From NCBI RefSeq assembly GCF_900327275.1, contig NZ_LS398548.1, forward strand, positions 496,001 through 560,000: a stretch of 64,000 nt of DNA. Reading direction: 5' to 3'. Source of the DNA: Orientia tsutsugamushi. GTDB taxonomy: Bacteria; Pseudomonadota; Alphaproteobacteria; Rickettsiales; Rickettsiaceae. This document shows positions 9,141 through 18,325 of this stretch, one piece after another. Under the pieces are notes generated by a model. That model saw only the letters and a program-made list of their open reading frames with translations. It was not told where the DNA came from and made no database searches. The translations under genes and the position numbers were made by a program. Every line of letters begins with the position of its first letter. The first letter of the stretch is position 1.

Positions 9141-9855
9141 CTAGTCTCCAATTTATGATAATATCTATCTATTGCTAGAATATTGTCGATAATTTTATTC
9201 TCAGAGATTATGCTTCTAGCTACTGAATATATTTTTTTACCATCGCTAGCTACTAGATATAACACAGGTACAATATGCTTAGGGTTTAGTTTATTTAGCA
9301 ACTCATTATTCTTACTGACAGCTAGCAACTGAAATGCATATTTATTAGCAAAGCCCTGAACAATAGAGGCATAAAGGCCTTACAGAGCAAGCAATCTTCT
9401 TTAACTTGCAGAATCAAGCCCCAGTTTTTAGCAATGTTTTTGAGTTTTAAGTCGTTTTTCTGCTCTGATTTTTCTTGATATAGCTTTCTATGTAAGCTAT
9501 TAGATGGCTCATGAGCATTAATCAGTTGATAATCAAGTAGAGTAGCTAATTGCCACATAGTAGCAAACTTATGCGCCTTCTCCATGATTTGCTTCTGCAA
9601 TCTTTGGGCTGTAATTACATTTTCGAGCGTTGGATTATCAAGCGCTATACGCTGAGCTCGATTAAATTGCTCCTTTAATTCCTCGATTCTATGGTCATGA
9701 GCTCTCCGCATCAATTTAGAAGTAGAGTCATCAAGCTCATGACCATGTTTATCATTGTACCATAAAAACCCTGTTGGCAAAGAGTTAGCAGTAGCTAATT
9801 CTATCGATAAGTAATTAAGTAGCCCCATAATTAGCATTATTGCTAATGGATTCAT
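9137..9855 (-). pseudogene. traF: TraF (thioredoxin-like), split by a frameshift
   Basis: The 5-prime frame (9855-9322) encodes a signal-like N-terminus, the TraF hallmark GFLWYNDKHG, and GLILQVKEDCLLCKAF with a C-L-L-C pair. The 3-prime frame (9328-9137) carries the family ending VPVLYLVASDGKKIYSVARS. Reading on from the CLLC motif in the second frame restores IVQGFANKYAFQLLAVSKNN, so the break is a one-base change near 9350-9360. In F, TraF is a periplasmic thioredoxin-fold protein needed for pilus assembly. The second frame overlaps the traH start by 4 bases (ATGA). Confidence 0.82.
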
Positions 9856-10039
9856 TATTGCATTATTTTTATATCTATCTAAAATGAAGTTTACTCAAAG
9901 AAGAGAAGCATGACACAATCAAAGATTGCTGAAATGCTTCAACTATAGTTATTATCTTATTTGTGATAATACTAGTTACTACAAATCTAAGAACATAACA
10001 AATCAAAACAAAGCAACTAAAAATAGATGTCGTCAAATC

Positions 10040-11368
10040 TTAAATCATTTCATGAATACTGTCCTCTCCCAACGGTACTTTACGTTCTTCGTTAAGCTGT
10101 TGAAATGCTCCAAAATCATCATCATCCAATGTGTCTAATATCTGCTCAGTTATGTTGATAGGTAACTCACGCCACTTTTCCAAAAATTTATCAGCATCGG
10201 TTTTTGCTGAATCGGGTTTTAATTTTAATATCTGCTCCTTATTTTCCGCTATTATTACCAGCGAGTTATTTGCGACCTTTATTTGCCCTTCCCTCCATAA
10301 TAGCCTTTTCTCTTGCAAGTGCTCTGCGATTTTATGCTGATCATGTTCAATAGCTAAAGCTAAATCTAAAACTGTATAACCGTCTTTATTTTTCAAATTA
10401 AAATTAACATTATTACTTGACAAACTCTTTATTAACTCTGTTGAGCGATATGAAATAGCTACATTACTATTCTTTCTTAGGTATTCTTCATATCTTACAT
10501 GTAAATCTTTAGGATGATATAAAATAGCCAAATGTAAAGCAGTTTGACCATCATTATTTTGTATGTTTGTATCTACTCCTCTATTCAACAGCATATCTGC
10601 TGTATCTATAAATCGCTTGTCATAATCATCTAAATCACGCTCGTAAGAAAGAACAGTACTAAGAAGATTAGTAGGAAATTTTTCAAAGCTATACTTAGCA
10701 ATTAAATGTAAAAGAGTTTGACCATCATTATCTTGTGAATTTATCATATTAGGATATGTATATATATCTAAATCTAACAAAAACTGTACTACATCTTTGA
10801 AGCCATTTCCAGCAGCTAAATGTATTGGAAATTTCCCGCTCTTATCTTTTATATGAATATTAGCATTCCTATTACACAAAAACTCTACTAGATCTTTGCT
10901 GCCACTTCGAGCAGCATAGTGTAAAAGAGTTTTACCATAATCATCTTGTAAATTAATATTAGCTACACTATTAGGCAGAATCTGCATTATTATATCATTA
11001 TCATTATCATTCATACCATGGCAAGCAGCGACATGTAGAGGAGTCCTACCATCCCTATTTTGTGCATTAATATTAGCATTTTTATCCAATAAAAGATATA
11101 TCATATCTACACGGTTATACCAGATAGCAATATGTAAAGGGGTGGCACCATAAACAGTTTGCTCATTTGGATCAGCTCCACTATCTAACATAAGCCTCAC
11201 TAGATTTATATCATCATTTCTAATAGCCTCATGTAAATCAAACCCAATACCATATAATGCATTGATAATGTCACCAGCATTATATTGTGCTAGAATCTGC
11301 TTTACCCTTTCTACATTACCCACTGCGGAGGCATAACGGAATTCAAGCAATAAATCATTATTATTCAT
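10040..11368 (-). CDS. Ankyrin-repeat protein with C-terminal F-box-like motif
   Basis: About eight ankyrin repeats run from residue about 30 to 370, seen as repeated G.TPLHIA cores and ...GADPN/NANIN loops. The C-terminal LPINITEQILDTLDDDDFG resembles the F-box-like end of Orientia ankyrin effectors, some of which recruit host SCF ubiquitin ligase. There is no signal peptide; such effectors are usually exported by type I secretion, which is family knowledge rather than something seen here. I chose the ATG at 11368 because GGTGAA lies about 6 bases upstream; an in-frame ATG at 11395 adds nine residues. The gene interrupts the usual traN-traF order and is likely cargo of the element. Confidence 0.85.
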   Translation of the reverse strand: MNNNDLLLEFRYASAVGNVERVKQILAQYNAGDIINALYGIGFDLHEAIRNDDINLVRLMLDSGADPNEQTVYGATPLHIAIWYNRVDMIYLLLDKNANINAQNRDGRTPLHVAACHGMNDNDNDIIMQILPNSVANINLQDDYGKTLLHYAARSGSKDLVEFLCNRNANIHIKDKSGKFPIHLAAGNGFKDVVQFLLDLDIYTYPNMINSQDNDGQTLLHLIAKYSFEKFPTNLLSTVLSYERDLDDYDKRFIDTADMLLNRGVDTNIQNNDGQTALHLAILYHPKDLHVRYEEYLRKNSNVAISYRSTELIKSLSSNNVNFNLKNKDGYTVLDLALAIEHDQHKIAEHLQEKRLLWREGQIKVANNSLVIIAENKEQILKLKPDSAKTDADKFLEKWRELPINITEQILDTLDDDDFGAFQQLNEERKVPLGEDSIHEMI

Positions 11369-11462
11369 TAGTTTTTCACCATATTTAATATACAATAATC
11401 ATACACATTTCATGTATTTTATTATTATACATTAAAAAAAAATTAATATAAAGTAATATACA

Positions 11463-11499
11463 ATACAATAATTACTAATACAATTAGTAATTATTGTAT
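11463..11499. terminator. 17-bp perfect stem-loop downstream of traN
   Basis: Bases 11463-11479 are the exact reverse complement of 11483-11499, with a 3-base loop. It lies between the traN stop (11528) and the ankyrin gene start. It is very AT-rich and has no adjoining T-run on the - strand, so it could be a weak terminator, an RNA-processing site, or a scar of the ankyrin gene insertion. Confidence 0.5.
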
Positions 11500-11527
11500 C
11501 TACTACTCTGCAAGTTCAATAAGTACC

Positions 11528-13222
11528 TCAATAATGTTGTATTTGTTGTATACGATGAACTTTATCTTTGATTCCTGCAATAATGTCTTTGTTCATGCTG
11601 TTTTGAGCCTTAGTGAGTATATCACCAAATAGTTCATCCATATTGATTTTAGTGAAATCAACTTTTTGTAATTCCTTAACAGTAAGGCCTCTACACTTTG
11701 GACATTCAGGTGTTCCAAAGTCTATTTTTAGCTGTTTTCTTGCTTCTTCCTGAAAAATTCTAGCAAGTTTCGACTGAAAGCAGCAATAAGTAGACTTTCT
11801 AGCTAAGCAAATACCTAATATCGGAATTCTTGAAGAACAGTATGTTCCAATATAGTAGCAGTAACCTTTTTTTCTATATAGAGCTAATTCTTGTTCCTTA
11901 GATTTGCATTGCGATAAGCCTATATCACGCCCCCAGCCAGTCATTGAAGAGCAGCAATTCAAAAAACTAAATACATCTTTTTTGCATTTGCGATGTTTAC
12001 CTGAAAATACAGAAACGGGATTTGTTTTAATGTCTTTGCTCATCTGATTTAGCATAGCTAGATGAGCTACTTTAGCTATATCCCTGTTTGGTATAATAGT
12101 TGGAGTATTGCAATTGCCTCCTAAACAAAAGATTGAGTTATTACGCAATGATGAGTGTAGCATTGTTTGCTTCTCAGTTGAACAGCTGTAATCGTGCTGC
12201 CATAGTAAACAAATATTTGCTACTGATTTTTGGCAAGTGCTGTTTTTTAATTCGCAATTTTGAATTTTAAGGTGTTTGCAACCATCTTTTGGATCGCTAG
12301 TACAAGAAAAAACAATCTTTTGTTTCCAATATGGACGATTGACTTTAAACTTGTCAAAAAATACTCTATCACCACCATCATAGTTGATTCTATTGACCTC
12401 ATAGCATTCGTTACTTTCTGTTAATTGCTCAAGTTCAGGGTTTAAAACTTTCCAATATTCTGCTACTTCCCTTAGTTCTTGAGTCTTATCTCTGTAGTCA
12501 TAGTGAAGTATACATATTTTTTCATTTACTTCTAATAAAAAATTTCTACCAATATTGTGTATAGATGCACCAAGCCTATTAGCAATAGCCCATTTCATTT
12601 GTTTTACAATTGCTTCGGGATCATCTGCTAGGCAGTATATTTGCGCATCTAATTCATCATCATAGACATCGCTACGACTATTAAGCCAATTACTATGATT
12701 CTCCTTTATTTCTTCTGTTGCAAATTCCATTTGCCGGCTTTGCCATGGAAGCCATACATTCTCTAATTTGCACTCAACGTTTAATTCTCGAATAAGTTCA
12801 ATATTGAACTTACTGCCTTCAGTACAACTTTGAATGATTTCAGTATTAGTTGTACTTGTCTGAGTTACGAAATTACTGCTATCAAGGGCACTTAAAGGAT
12901 CAGATTCAATTCTCATTGAATTAGCTATCATATAATTTTGATCGTTGATATTATGTTGAGTTAAGGCATTGTTTTTACTGTTTTCAGCTTGAAATAACAT
13001 TGCTCCACTTTCTGTACCAAGCTGATTACGGCCATGGTAGGTTAAATCCTCATCATTATTAGGATAATTAACATTACTACCTTGATGAAATAATTCTTGT
13101 GTATTTGAAGAATTTCCAAGATTTACATTATAGTTGCTAGCTTCATTATAACTGCTTTGCATTGAAGCTAAACAACAATTGATGTTCAATATTATCAAAA
13201 CTAGTACTATAAGTTGCTTCAT
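11528..13222 (-). CDS. traN: TraN, cysteine-rich mating-pair stabilisation protein
   Basis: The 564-residue protein has a signal peptide (residues 1-20) and a variable, asparagine/serine-rich stretch to about residue 125. A dense cysteine region follows, with clusters such as CFLGGNCN-like, NCCSSMTGWGRDIGLSQC and YCCFQSKLARIFQEEARKQL. The last part, CCSSMTGWG...C...E..L, is the TraN signature. In F it is an outer-membrane adhesin that contacts the recipient cell. F TraN has 602 residues. It overlaps the end of trbC by 4 bases. The frame is intact. Confidence 0.9.
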   Translation of the reverse strand: MKQLIVLVLIILNINCCLASMQSSYNEASNYNVNLGNSSNTQELFHQGSNVNYPNNDEDLTYHGRNQLGTESGAMLFQAENSKNNALTQHNINDQNYMIANSMRIESDPLSALDSSNFVTQTSTTNTEIIQSCTEGSKFNIELIRELNVECKLENVWLPWQSRQMEFATEEIKENHSNWLNSRSDVYDDELDAQIYCLADDPEAIVKQMKWAIANRLGASIHNIGRNFLLEVNEKICILHYDYRDKTQELREVAEYWKVLNPELEQLTESNECYEVNRINYDGGDRVFFDKFKVNRPYWKQKIVFSCTSDPKDGCKHLKIQNCELKNSTCQKSVANICLLWQHDYSCSTEKQTMLHSSLRNNSIFCLGGNCNTPTIIPNRDIAKVAHLAMLNQMSKDIKTNPVSVFSGKHRKCKKDVFSFLNCCSSMTGWGRDIGLSQCKSKEQELALYRKKGYCYYIGTYCSSRIPILGICLARKSTYCCFQSKLARIFQEEARKQLKIDFGTPECPKCRGLTVKELQKVDFTKINMDELFGDILTKAQNSMNKDIIAGIKDKVHRIQQIQHY

Positions 13223-13614
13223 GGAGTATTCTCATTCATAATTTCTAATGCTGTTGCTAAAGGAATATGGCCAGTTAATTTCTTGGTTAATCCTCTTTTT
13301 TCATCATCTATTACTATCACTGGTACAACATCAACCTTATATTTCTCAAACAAGCTAGGATCTATATCGAAGCTAATATCAAGCTCCATAGTTTTATTCT
13401 TTGTTTGTGTAAATGAGTTATTAATTAACCCACGCATAACTAATTGAGCTCCGACCTTTTGAGACTCAGCAAAATAGCTTTTTAAAGCCTCATCACTCAT
13501 TGAAAATGAGACAAAAATAAAAGTTTTTTGCTTGTCCAAAAAAAAAGCATTAGCATTATTAACAAATAATAAAACCATCAACATCATTACTCGTATAACC
13601 ATATTCCTCTCCAA
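13219..13614 (-). CDS. trbC: TrbC, F-type pilin assembly protein
   Basis: The 131-residue product has a short signal peptide (VLLFVNNANA) and the TrbC core FIFVSFSMSDEAL...QLVMRGLINNSF...DPSLFEKYKVDVVPVIVI, a thioredoxin-like fold without the cysteine pair. TrbC is a periplasmic protein needed for F pilus assembly, often together with TraW. It is shorter than F TrbC (212 residues), as in the family forms lacking the N-terminal TraW-like part. It lies between traU (10 bases upstream) and traN (4-base overlap). Confidence 0.88.
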   Translation of the reverse strand: MERNMVIRVMMLMVLLFVNNANAFFLDKQKTFIFVSFSMSDEALKSYFAESQKVGAQLVMRGLINNSFTQTKNKTMELDISFDIDPSLFEKYKVDVVPVIVIDDEKRGLTKKLTGHIPLATALEIMNENTP

Positions 13615-13624
13615 GCTTTATAAA

Positions 13625-14602
13625 TCAAAGCAAACAACAATCTCTTTTTCGCCAAATCAAGTAACCAAAATCTTCACCATTAACTGGAAATTCTCTACCA
13701 GCTTGCCATATAGCTTCTGTTTGACCTATGCTCTTGCAGGATTTTGTTTCTGGAATTGGATAAGTCATTTGTAGTCGATACTGACTTTTCTTGATAATAG
13801 GCATTGGATACTTACCACATAGGCCTTTATAACCATAATATCCCCATAACATCAGTTGCCTATGCATTTTAGCCATAAACTTACTTACCATTAATACAGA
13901 TGTTCCAACTCCACCATTATGCGCTGCAGCTGTTCCAGTGAAAGGGTAAAGCATTCCTTGACATCCAGCACACCAAAAAGCATAATCGCTTGCTAATAAA
14001 CCAGCGCTACAACTGATGCAATCAGCTATACATGCTTGATAAGCAGCTACATTTTGAAACAACAACGTTTCTGGATTTAAAATCGCAGATTTTGCATCGT
14101 CACTCCATAATGGATCAAACTCTGTTAAATATGCTATATCGACTGCAGCCATTTCCAGACAAATAAAATCAAGCAAAATTTCCAGCCAGTAAATCACGGG
14201 ATAGACATACCAATGAATGTGGTAAAAAGCACTTCCTTCAGCCTCATCTTTCATGCCTTTTTGAGTAGCAGTTCCAAATGACAAACCTCCAAGACTTACC
14301 ATACACATTGGTGACTTTGTAACGTCTACAAGGCGTACTGGCTCCCAAAATCCTACCGGAATACCAGGTATAGGCACTGGAATCCCTGGCTTAGGACAAA
14401 GACATATAAGTCTACCAGAAGCATTAGTATCAGGCATTGAACTGCTTACTACCTTAAATCCAGCTATAGTAATTGGAAACAAGCACTTCCAACATACATC
14501 TGTTATAGGATTTACAAATCTTCCAACACACCCAGCAGCTGCATAACAGTTATTAGCTGTTATAGACATTACTATCGCTAACAAAATTACCAGTTCCTTC
14601 AC
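13625..14602 (-). CDS. traU: TraU, conjugative pilus/DNA transfer protein
   Basis: The 325-residue protein (F TraU: 330) has a signal peptide and the cysteine-rich family pattern: CVGRFVNPITDVCWKCLFP near the start, LCLCPKPGIPVPIPGIPVGF, then a late CIADCISCSAGLLASDYAFW block and CGKYPMPIIKKSQYR. TraU is periplasmic and needed for DNA transfer more than for pilus building in F. The start codon is a GTG directly following the stop of the 57-codon gene, with no gap, so translation is probably coupled. Confidence 0.92.
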   Translation of the reverse strand: MKELVILLAIVMSITANNCYAAAGCVGRFVNPITDVCWKCLFPITIAGFKVVSSSMPDTNASGRLICLCPKPGIPVPIPGIPVGFWEPVRLVDVTKSPMCMVSLGGLSFGTATQKGMKDEAEGSAFYHIHWYVYPVIYWLEILLDFICLEMAAVDIAYLTEFDPLWSDDAKSAILNPETLLFQNVAAYQACIADCISCSAGLLASDYAFWCAGCQGMLYPFTGTAAAHNGGVGTSVLMVSKFMAKMHRQLMLWGYYGYKGLCGKYPMPIIKKSQYRLQMTYPIPETKSCKSIGQTEAIWQAGREFPVNGEDFGYLIWRKRDCCLL

Positions 14603-14776
14603 TCACTTTGCTTGCATTGATGAAATTTTACGAAGAAGTTTTGGATATCTATTTCCTGGAATTAAATATAAAGTTTCACCACCTGGATTTACTATCTCTT
14701 GTATTTCACCTCGTAGCGTATTATTAACTATTTTAACTAGATCTTGTTCTAATTGCTGTAATTTCCAACTTTTCAT
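14603..14776 (-). CDS. Small unrecognised 57-residue protein between traW and traU
   Basis: Reading the - strand from ATG at 14776 gives 57 codons ending with TGA at 14603-14605, beginning MKSWKLQQLEQDLVKIV and ending KLLRKISSMQAK. It has no signal peptide, membrane segment or cysteine. Its stop abuts the GTG of traU, and it lies 90 bases after traW. The gap-free coupling to traU and a balanced amino acid mix argue for a real gene. I do not recognise a family, and F has no equivalent at this place. Confidence 0.6.
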   Translation of the reverse strand: MKSWKLQQLEQDLVKIVNNTLRGEIQEIVNPGGETLYLIPGNRYPKLLRKISSMQAK

Positions 14777-14866
14777 ATAAAACCTTCTTTTAAGTTGAAT
14801 CTAATAGTATATTGAGTTATACTGCTTACAGCATATTATGTAACTTCCAACGTGCGTTATATGCTT

Positions 14867-15526
14867 TTAATAGGTGCTTACTTCGCTAATTTTAAGCACA
14901 GTGTTTTCTTGCTCTATTATGGCTGGCACAGCTTGTATTTTAAACTTCATACTCAAAAAACCCAATTGATCGAAGAATACGTGCCGGCCTAATAGATTGC
15001 TAAGTTCAATAGGATTTCCATTAACTAACACTATCTTTCCTGGTCTTGATTTTGCCCAAGCAACCTGATCTTCATCATCTCCATCAATTAATATTAGTGG
15101 CTCACCCCAATGTATCATCTCCAAAGGATTTATTTTAGTTCCTCCCTTTACTATTATTATACCATTTTTTGTCTTAATGTCATCCTTTTGAACATAGGTA
15201 GAATCATATATTCGCGTTTTATTTTCAGTAGCTTTACTCAAATTTTTTACTGGAACTGGTCTCATGATTTTTTGCCTAACTTTTTCCTGAAATTCAAGCT
15301 GCATTTGATTCAACAAACCACTTTTTGATGCAGCATTAAGTTTAGCCATAATCACCTCCAGTAATGATTCCTCAATGATTGGAAAAACATGCCCTCTAGT
15401 TCCATAATCCTTAATCTCAACACCTATATCAGCATTTAATAAATTGGCCCTTATATCGCTTACTTGATAAGCAACAGCGAATAAAGCAAAGAGTGTGCCT
15501 ATACCAATTACTACTCCTTGCTTCAT
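14867..15526 (-). CDS. traW: TraW, pilus assembly protein
   Basis: The 219-residue product has an N-terminal signal-type segment (GVVIGIGTLFALFAVAY). The TraW pattern follows: GTRGHVFPIIEESLLEVI near residue 45, then a late DQLGFLSMKFKIQAVPAIIEQ. That ending, also found in TrbC and TraF, points to a thioredoxin-like fold. F TraW has 210 residues and is a periplasmic pilus assembly factor that works with TrbC. The start overlaps the traC stop by 4 bases. No break is seen. Confidence 0.9.
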   Translation of the reverse strand: MKQGVVIGIGTLFALFAVAYQVSDIRANLLNADIGVEIKDYGTRGHVFPIIEESLLEVIMAKLNAASKSGLLNQMQLEFQEKVRQKIMRPVPVKNLSKATENKTRIYDSTYVQKDDIKTKNGIIIVKGGTKINPLEMIHWGEPLILIDGDDEDQVAWAKSRPGKIVLVNGNPIELSNLLGRHVFFDQLGFLSMKFKIQAVPAIIEQENTVLKISEVSTY

Positions 15527-18087
15527 GGAATTATTTTCCGCTCTCTTATCACATAATTAATTGCCTCACTGACATTCATACCTTTAGCCATGTGATCTTC
15601 TATTGCTTGATAATCTCTAGCATTCGTCGAAGTTAACAGCAGAGTAAATGGATCAATCATTAATCTGCCTACAACACCTGAAACATTAGGGCTGTAAATA
15701 GCTATTTCACTATAATACGGAGGATTTGAATGTACAGATTGCAGTAAATTTAGCTTCCAATCCTCATCAACAAAGCCTGCAAGCTTAGGATTAGCTCGCA
15801 TTGCCTTAAATGATTCAGAATTTTGCTTTAAGATTATCTTATGTGATGAATTCTCAAATGCTTTTTCAGACGCAGAACCCTCTTGACGAAAGTAATCCGT
15901 GAGTTGCTGAGTTGCTAAAGCAATCGATCCATTATATTTTCGAGCTATTCGACCTGCTTCTTCAATAAACTCTCCTGAACGCTTTCCAGCTAATAGCTTC
16001 CAAGCTTCATCTATCATAATTAAAAATGGTCTACTTCTATCTCCCTTAACCATTGTTTGATTAATATGAACAATCATAATCTGTACAATCACAGCTAATA
16101 GCTCTGGTACAGAGCGTAGATGATCAGTTTCAATTACCACAATATCAGAGTTTAGAGATAATTGCGCCTTACCGCTAAAAAATCTTCCATGTTGACCATC
16201 TTTAGTAAAAGGAAAGAGCATATTTCCAAGCTCTTTAGCATATGATTCTTCTCTATTTGATAACCAGTCTGCAATATCCGTGATTTCAGCTTTAGCTCCC
16301 TTTTTTTGCCAGACTGATATCAAAGCCCTCTGTAGCATTGGTTGTTGTAAATCGCTTGTTCCATACTGTGGAGCAGCCATAGTAGCTAAAATGGATGGAA
16401 AGTTAGATAAAAAATCCGATCTAGCTTCTATAGACTTTGCGCTGTCATCCTCTGGCACCTCTGAAAATGGATTAATTGATACAGGATTTTTCATGTCGAA
16501 TTCTATGTATCTACCACCTAGAATCAAGCATGTACGCTTAAATGATCTTCCATAATCAAGAACAAAAACTTTACCACCAACTCCTAGAACAGATAGCATT
16601 AATTCTTGCATAAAAACAGATTTTCCAGAGCCTGGAACTCCAGCTATACAAAGGTTAAAGTTCTCATTTGGAGCTACTCCATGCTTATTTAATGCAGGTA
16701 ATAAAGCTCCACCAAAAGGAGACCAATACATTATTTGTCCTCGTCTTCCAGCTAGCAACATGCCTGGAGAACTTAAATCACCTTTCCATTCACCGATTAT
16801 TGGCAATAATACTTTGCTCTCTACAGAAACAGTTTTTATGCCTCGACCTAAGCTAGAAAGCGCTACTCCAACTCCTGATGTTTTATTTTGACCCAATACA
16901 CCTTTTGGGCCTTGTTCAACTAATTGCATTGGTAGGGCAGCTAGTAACACAGCTACATGATCATATTTACATGGAACAAAATACCATCCACTGCGTCTTA
17001 ACATCGAACAAAAGGCTGATGCAGATTGCTTAGCCTTTTTTGTTTTATCAAACATAATAACGTTGAAGTGAATATTAACTACTCTATCACCACTCTGCAG
17101 AGCAGCCACTACACCGGCTAAATCAGCAGCTTCTTGTTGTATATCAGGAAAAAATTTACTCATTCCTGCATTAATATTTCTTTCTAGCGCTTCTCTTTTA
17201 GTTATGGCTGCAGTCCTTTCCATCGCTTGATTTGGTAAAATTTGCAGACCAAAATGAATCAGGAAATTTGATTTTATATATTCATCACGACGCATTTCAT
17301 TGCCTAAAAACAGATCCATGGCAGATAATTTCCATTCTGCAGGTCTTTTGCGAGCTTCTAGGCTGATAAATATTTGATCATCATTTACATTTATACAATC
17401 ATCATTCTCAAATAACGAGAAATCTCCACTTAAAATTTGTTCAGACAATATTTCATACTGGTTAATATTTGAATGTTCTTCTTCAGGCCAGCCAAATATT
17501 ACTCTCAGGAACTTTAATAATTGCTGCGCATTCACATTTTCAGTGCTTAATCCAATTGACCTAAACGTATCTTTTAAAGCATCTCGTCTGCGAATCATAT
17601 CATCGATATTTGCATTTAAATTAGGTATAGTAACTGAAATTAACAATACTACATCCTTTATAGAACCTACTTTTTGAGCTTGATCACGTAAAAATTCTGT
17701 TCTTTTATTTGCTAACTCAATAAATATCTCTCCTTTACGATATGACTGCCAGTTGCTTAAAAAATTCTCTATATTATTACTACCAAGCATCAAGACTTGC
17801 AGGCTACTTTCAGCAGGTAAATTTTCATCGCTTTTCAGAAATTCAGCAATTTCATTTTGAGCAGAAACACTAGCTCCAACTAATGGCCATGCAAGCAATA
17901 CAAAACCTATTGAACCACGATTAAAGAATAGCTGAGTCTCATCATCATATGATTCATAGACAAAGTGTTTAGAAAATCTTTCTCGATCAAAATCCTTATG
18001 TATGCTTGCGTTCACCTTGACTCTGTTTTGATTTAAATAAATTAATAAGATATTTTTTTGGTTTTTTCGGCGACTTGTTAACAACAT
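15523..18087 (-). CDS. traC: TraC, VirB4-type assembly ATPase
   Basis: The 854-residue protein (F TraC: 875) has the entry motif YDDETQLFFNRGSIGFVL at about residues 47-64. Walker A, GVPGSGKS, is at 483-490, and the Walker B segment RPFLIMIDEAWKLL is at about 686-699. TraC is the peripheral inner-membrane ATPase that powers pilus extension and retraction. The first 35 residues are not family-like and overlap the end of traV by 92 bases, so the true start may be farther in. A decayed partial copy lies at 54,286-54,970. Confidence 0.92.
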   Translation of the reverse strand: MLLTSRRKNQKNILLIYLNQNRVKVNASIHKDFDRERFSKHFVYESYDDETQLFFNRGSIGFVLLAWPLVGASVSAQNEIAEFLKSDENLPAESSLQVLMLGSNNIENFLSNWQSYRKGEIFIELANKRTEFLRDQAQKVGSIKDVVLLISVTIPNLNANIDDMIRRRDALKDTFRSIGLSTENVNAQQLLKFLRVIFGWPEEEHSNINQYEILSEQILSGDFSLFENDDCINVNDDQIFISLEARKRPAEWKLSAMDLFLGNEMRRDEYIKSNFLIHFGLQILPNQAMERTAAITKREALERNINAGMSKFFPDIQQEAADLAGVVAALQSGDRVVNIHFNVIMFDKTKKAKQSASAFCSMLRRSGWYFVPCKYDHVAVLLAALPMQLVEQGPKGVLGQNKTSGVGVALSSLGRGIKTVSVESKVLLPIIGEWKGDLSSPGMLLAGRRGQIMYWSPFGGALLPALNKHGVAPNENFNLCIAGVPGSGKSVFMQELMLSVLGVGGKVFVLDYGRSFKRTCLILGGRYIEFDMKNPVSINPFSEVPEDDSAKSIEARSDFLSNFPSILATMAAPQYGTSDLQQPMLQRALISVWQKKGAKAEITDIADWLSNREESYAKELGNMLFPFTKDGQHGRFFSGKAQLSLNSDIVVIETDHLRSVPELLAVIVQIMIVHINQTMVKGDRSRPFLIMIDEAWKLLAGKRSGEFIEEAGRIARKYNGSIALATQQLTDYFRQEGSASEKAFENSSHKIILKQNSESFKAMRANPKLAGFVDEDWKLNLLQSVHSNPPYYSEIAIYSPNVSGVVGRLMIDPFTLLLTSTNARDYQAIEDHMAKGMNVSEAINYVIRERKIIP

Positions 18088-18325
18088 CTAGGCCTTGAAC
18101 TGCTTTAGCTTGCCTGTAGCATAGAATACAACGTCTTTTTGATTTAGTTTTTGATGTTTCAACTTTCTCAAGATTATCAATATCAAAAGCGCCTTGAGCA
18201 ACCATATTCTTTATTTCATATAAAGACTTACATTTTAGCCCTTTAGGAATTTTACAATCAAAAGTACTTCTGTAAAAGAAGCTGGTTAAGCTCATACAGC
18301 CCAATAGCAATAATAAAAACTTCAT
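17996..18325 (-). CDS. traV: TraV-like outer-membrane lipoprotein
   Basis: The 109-residue product begins with a lipoprotein-type leader (MKFLLLLLGCMSLTSF), where the cysteine at residue 10 could be lipidated, followed by FDCKIPKGLKCKSLYEI, the two-cysteine TraV core. F TraV (171 residues) forms the outer-membrane ring with TraK and TraB. The protein is short, and its last 30 residues are lysine-rich and overlap traC. The start shares one base with the traB stop. Assignment rests on the leader, the cysteine core and the position. Confidence 0.75.
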   Translation of the reverse strand: MKFLLLLLGCMSLTSFFYRSTFDCKIPKGLKCKSLYEIKNMVAQGAFDIDNLEKVETSKTKSKRRCILCYRQAKAVQGLDVVNKSPKKPKKYLINLFKSKQSQGERKHT

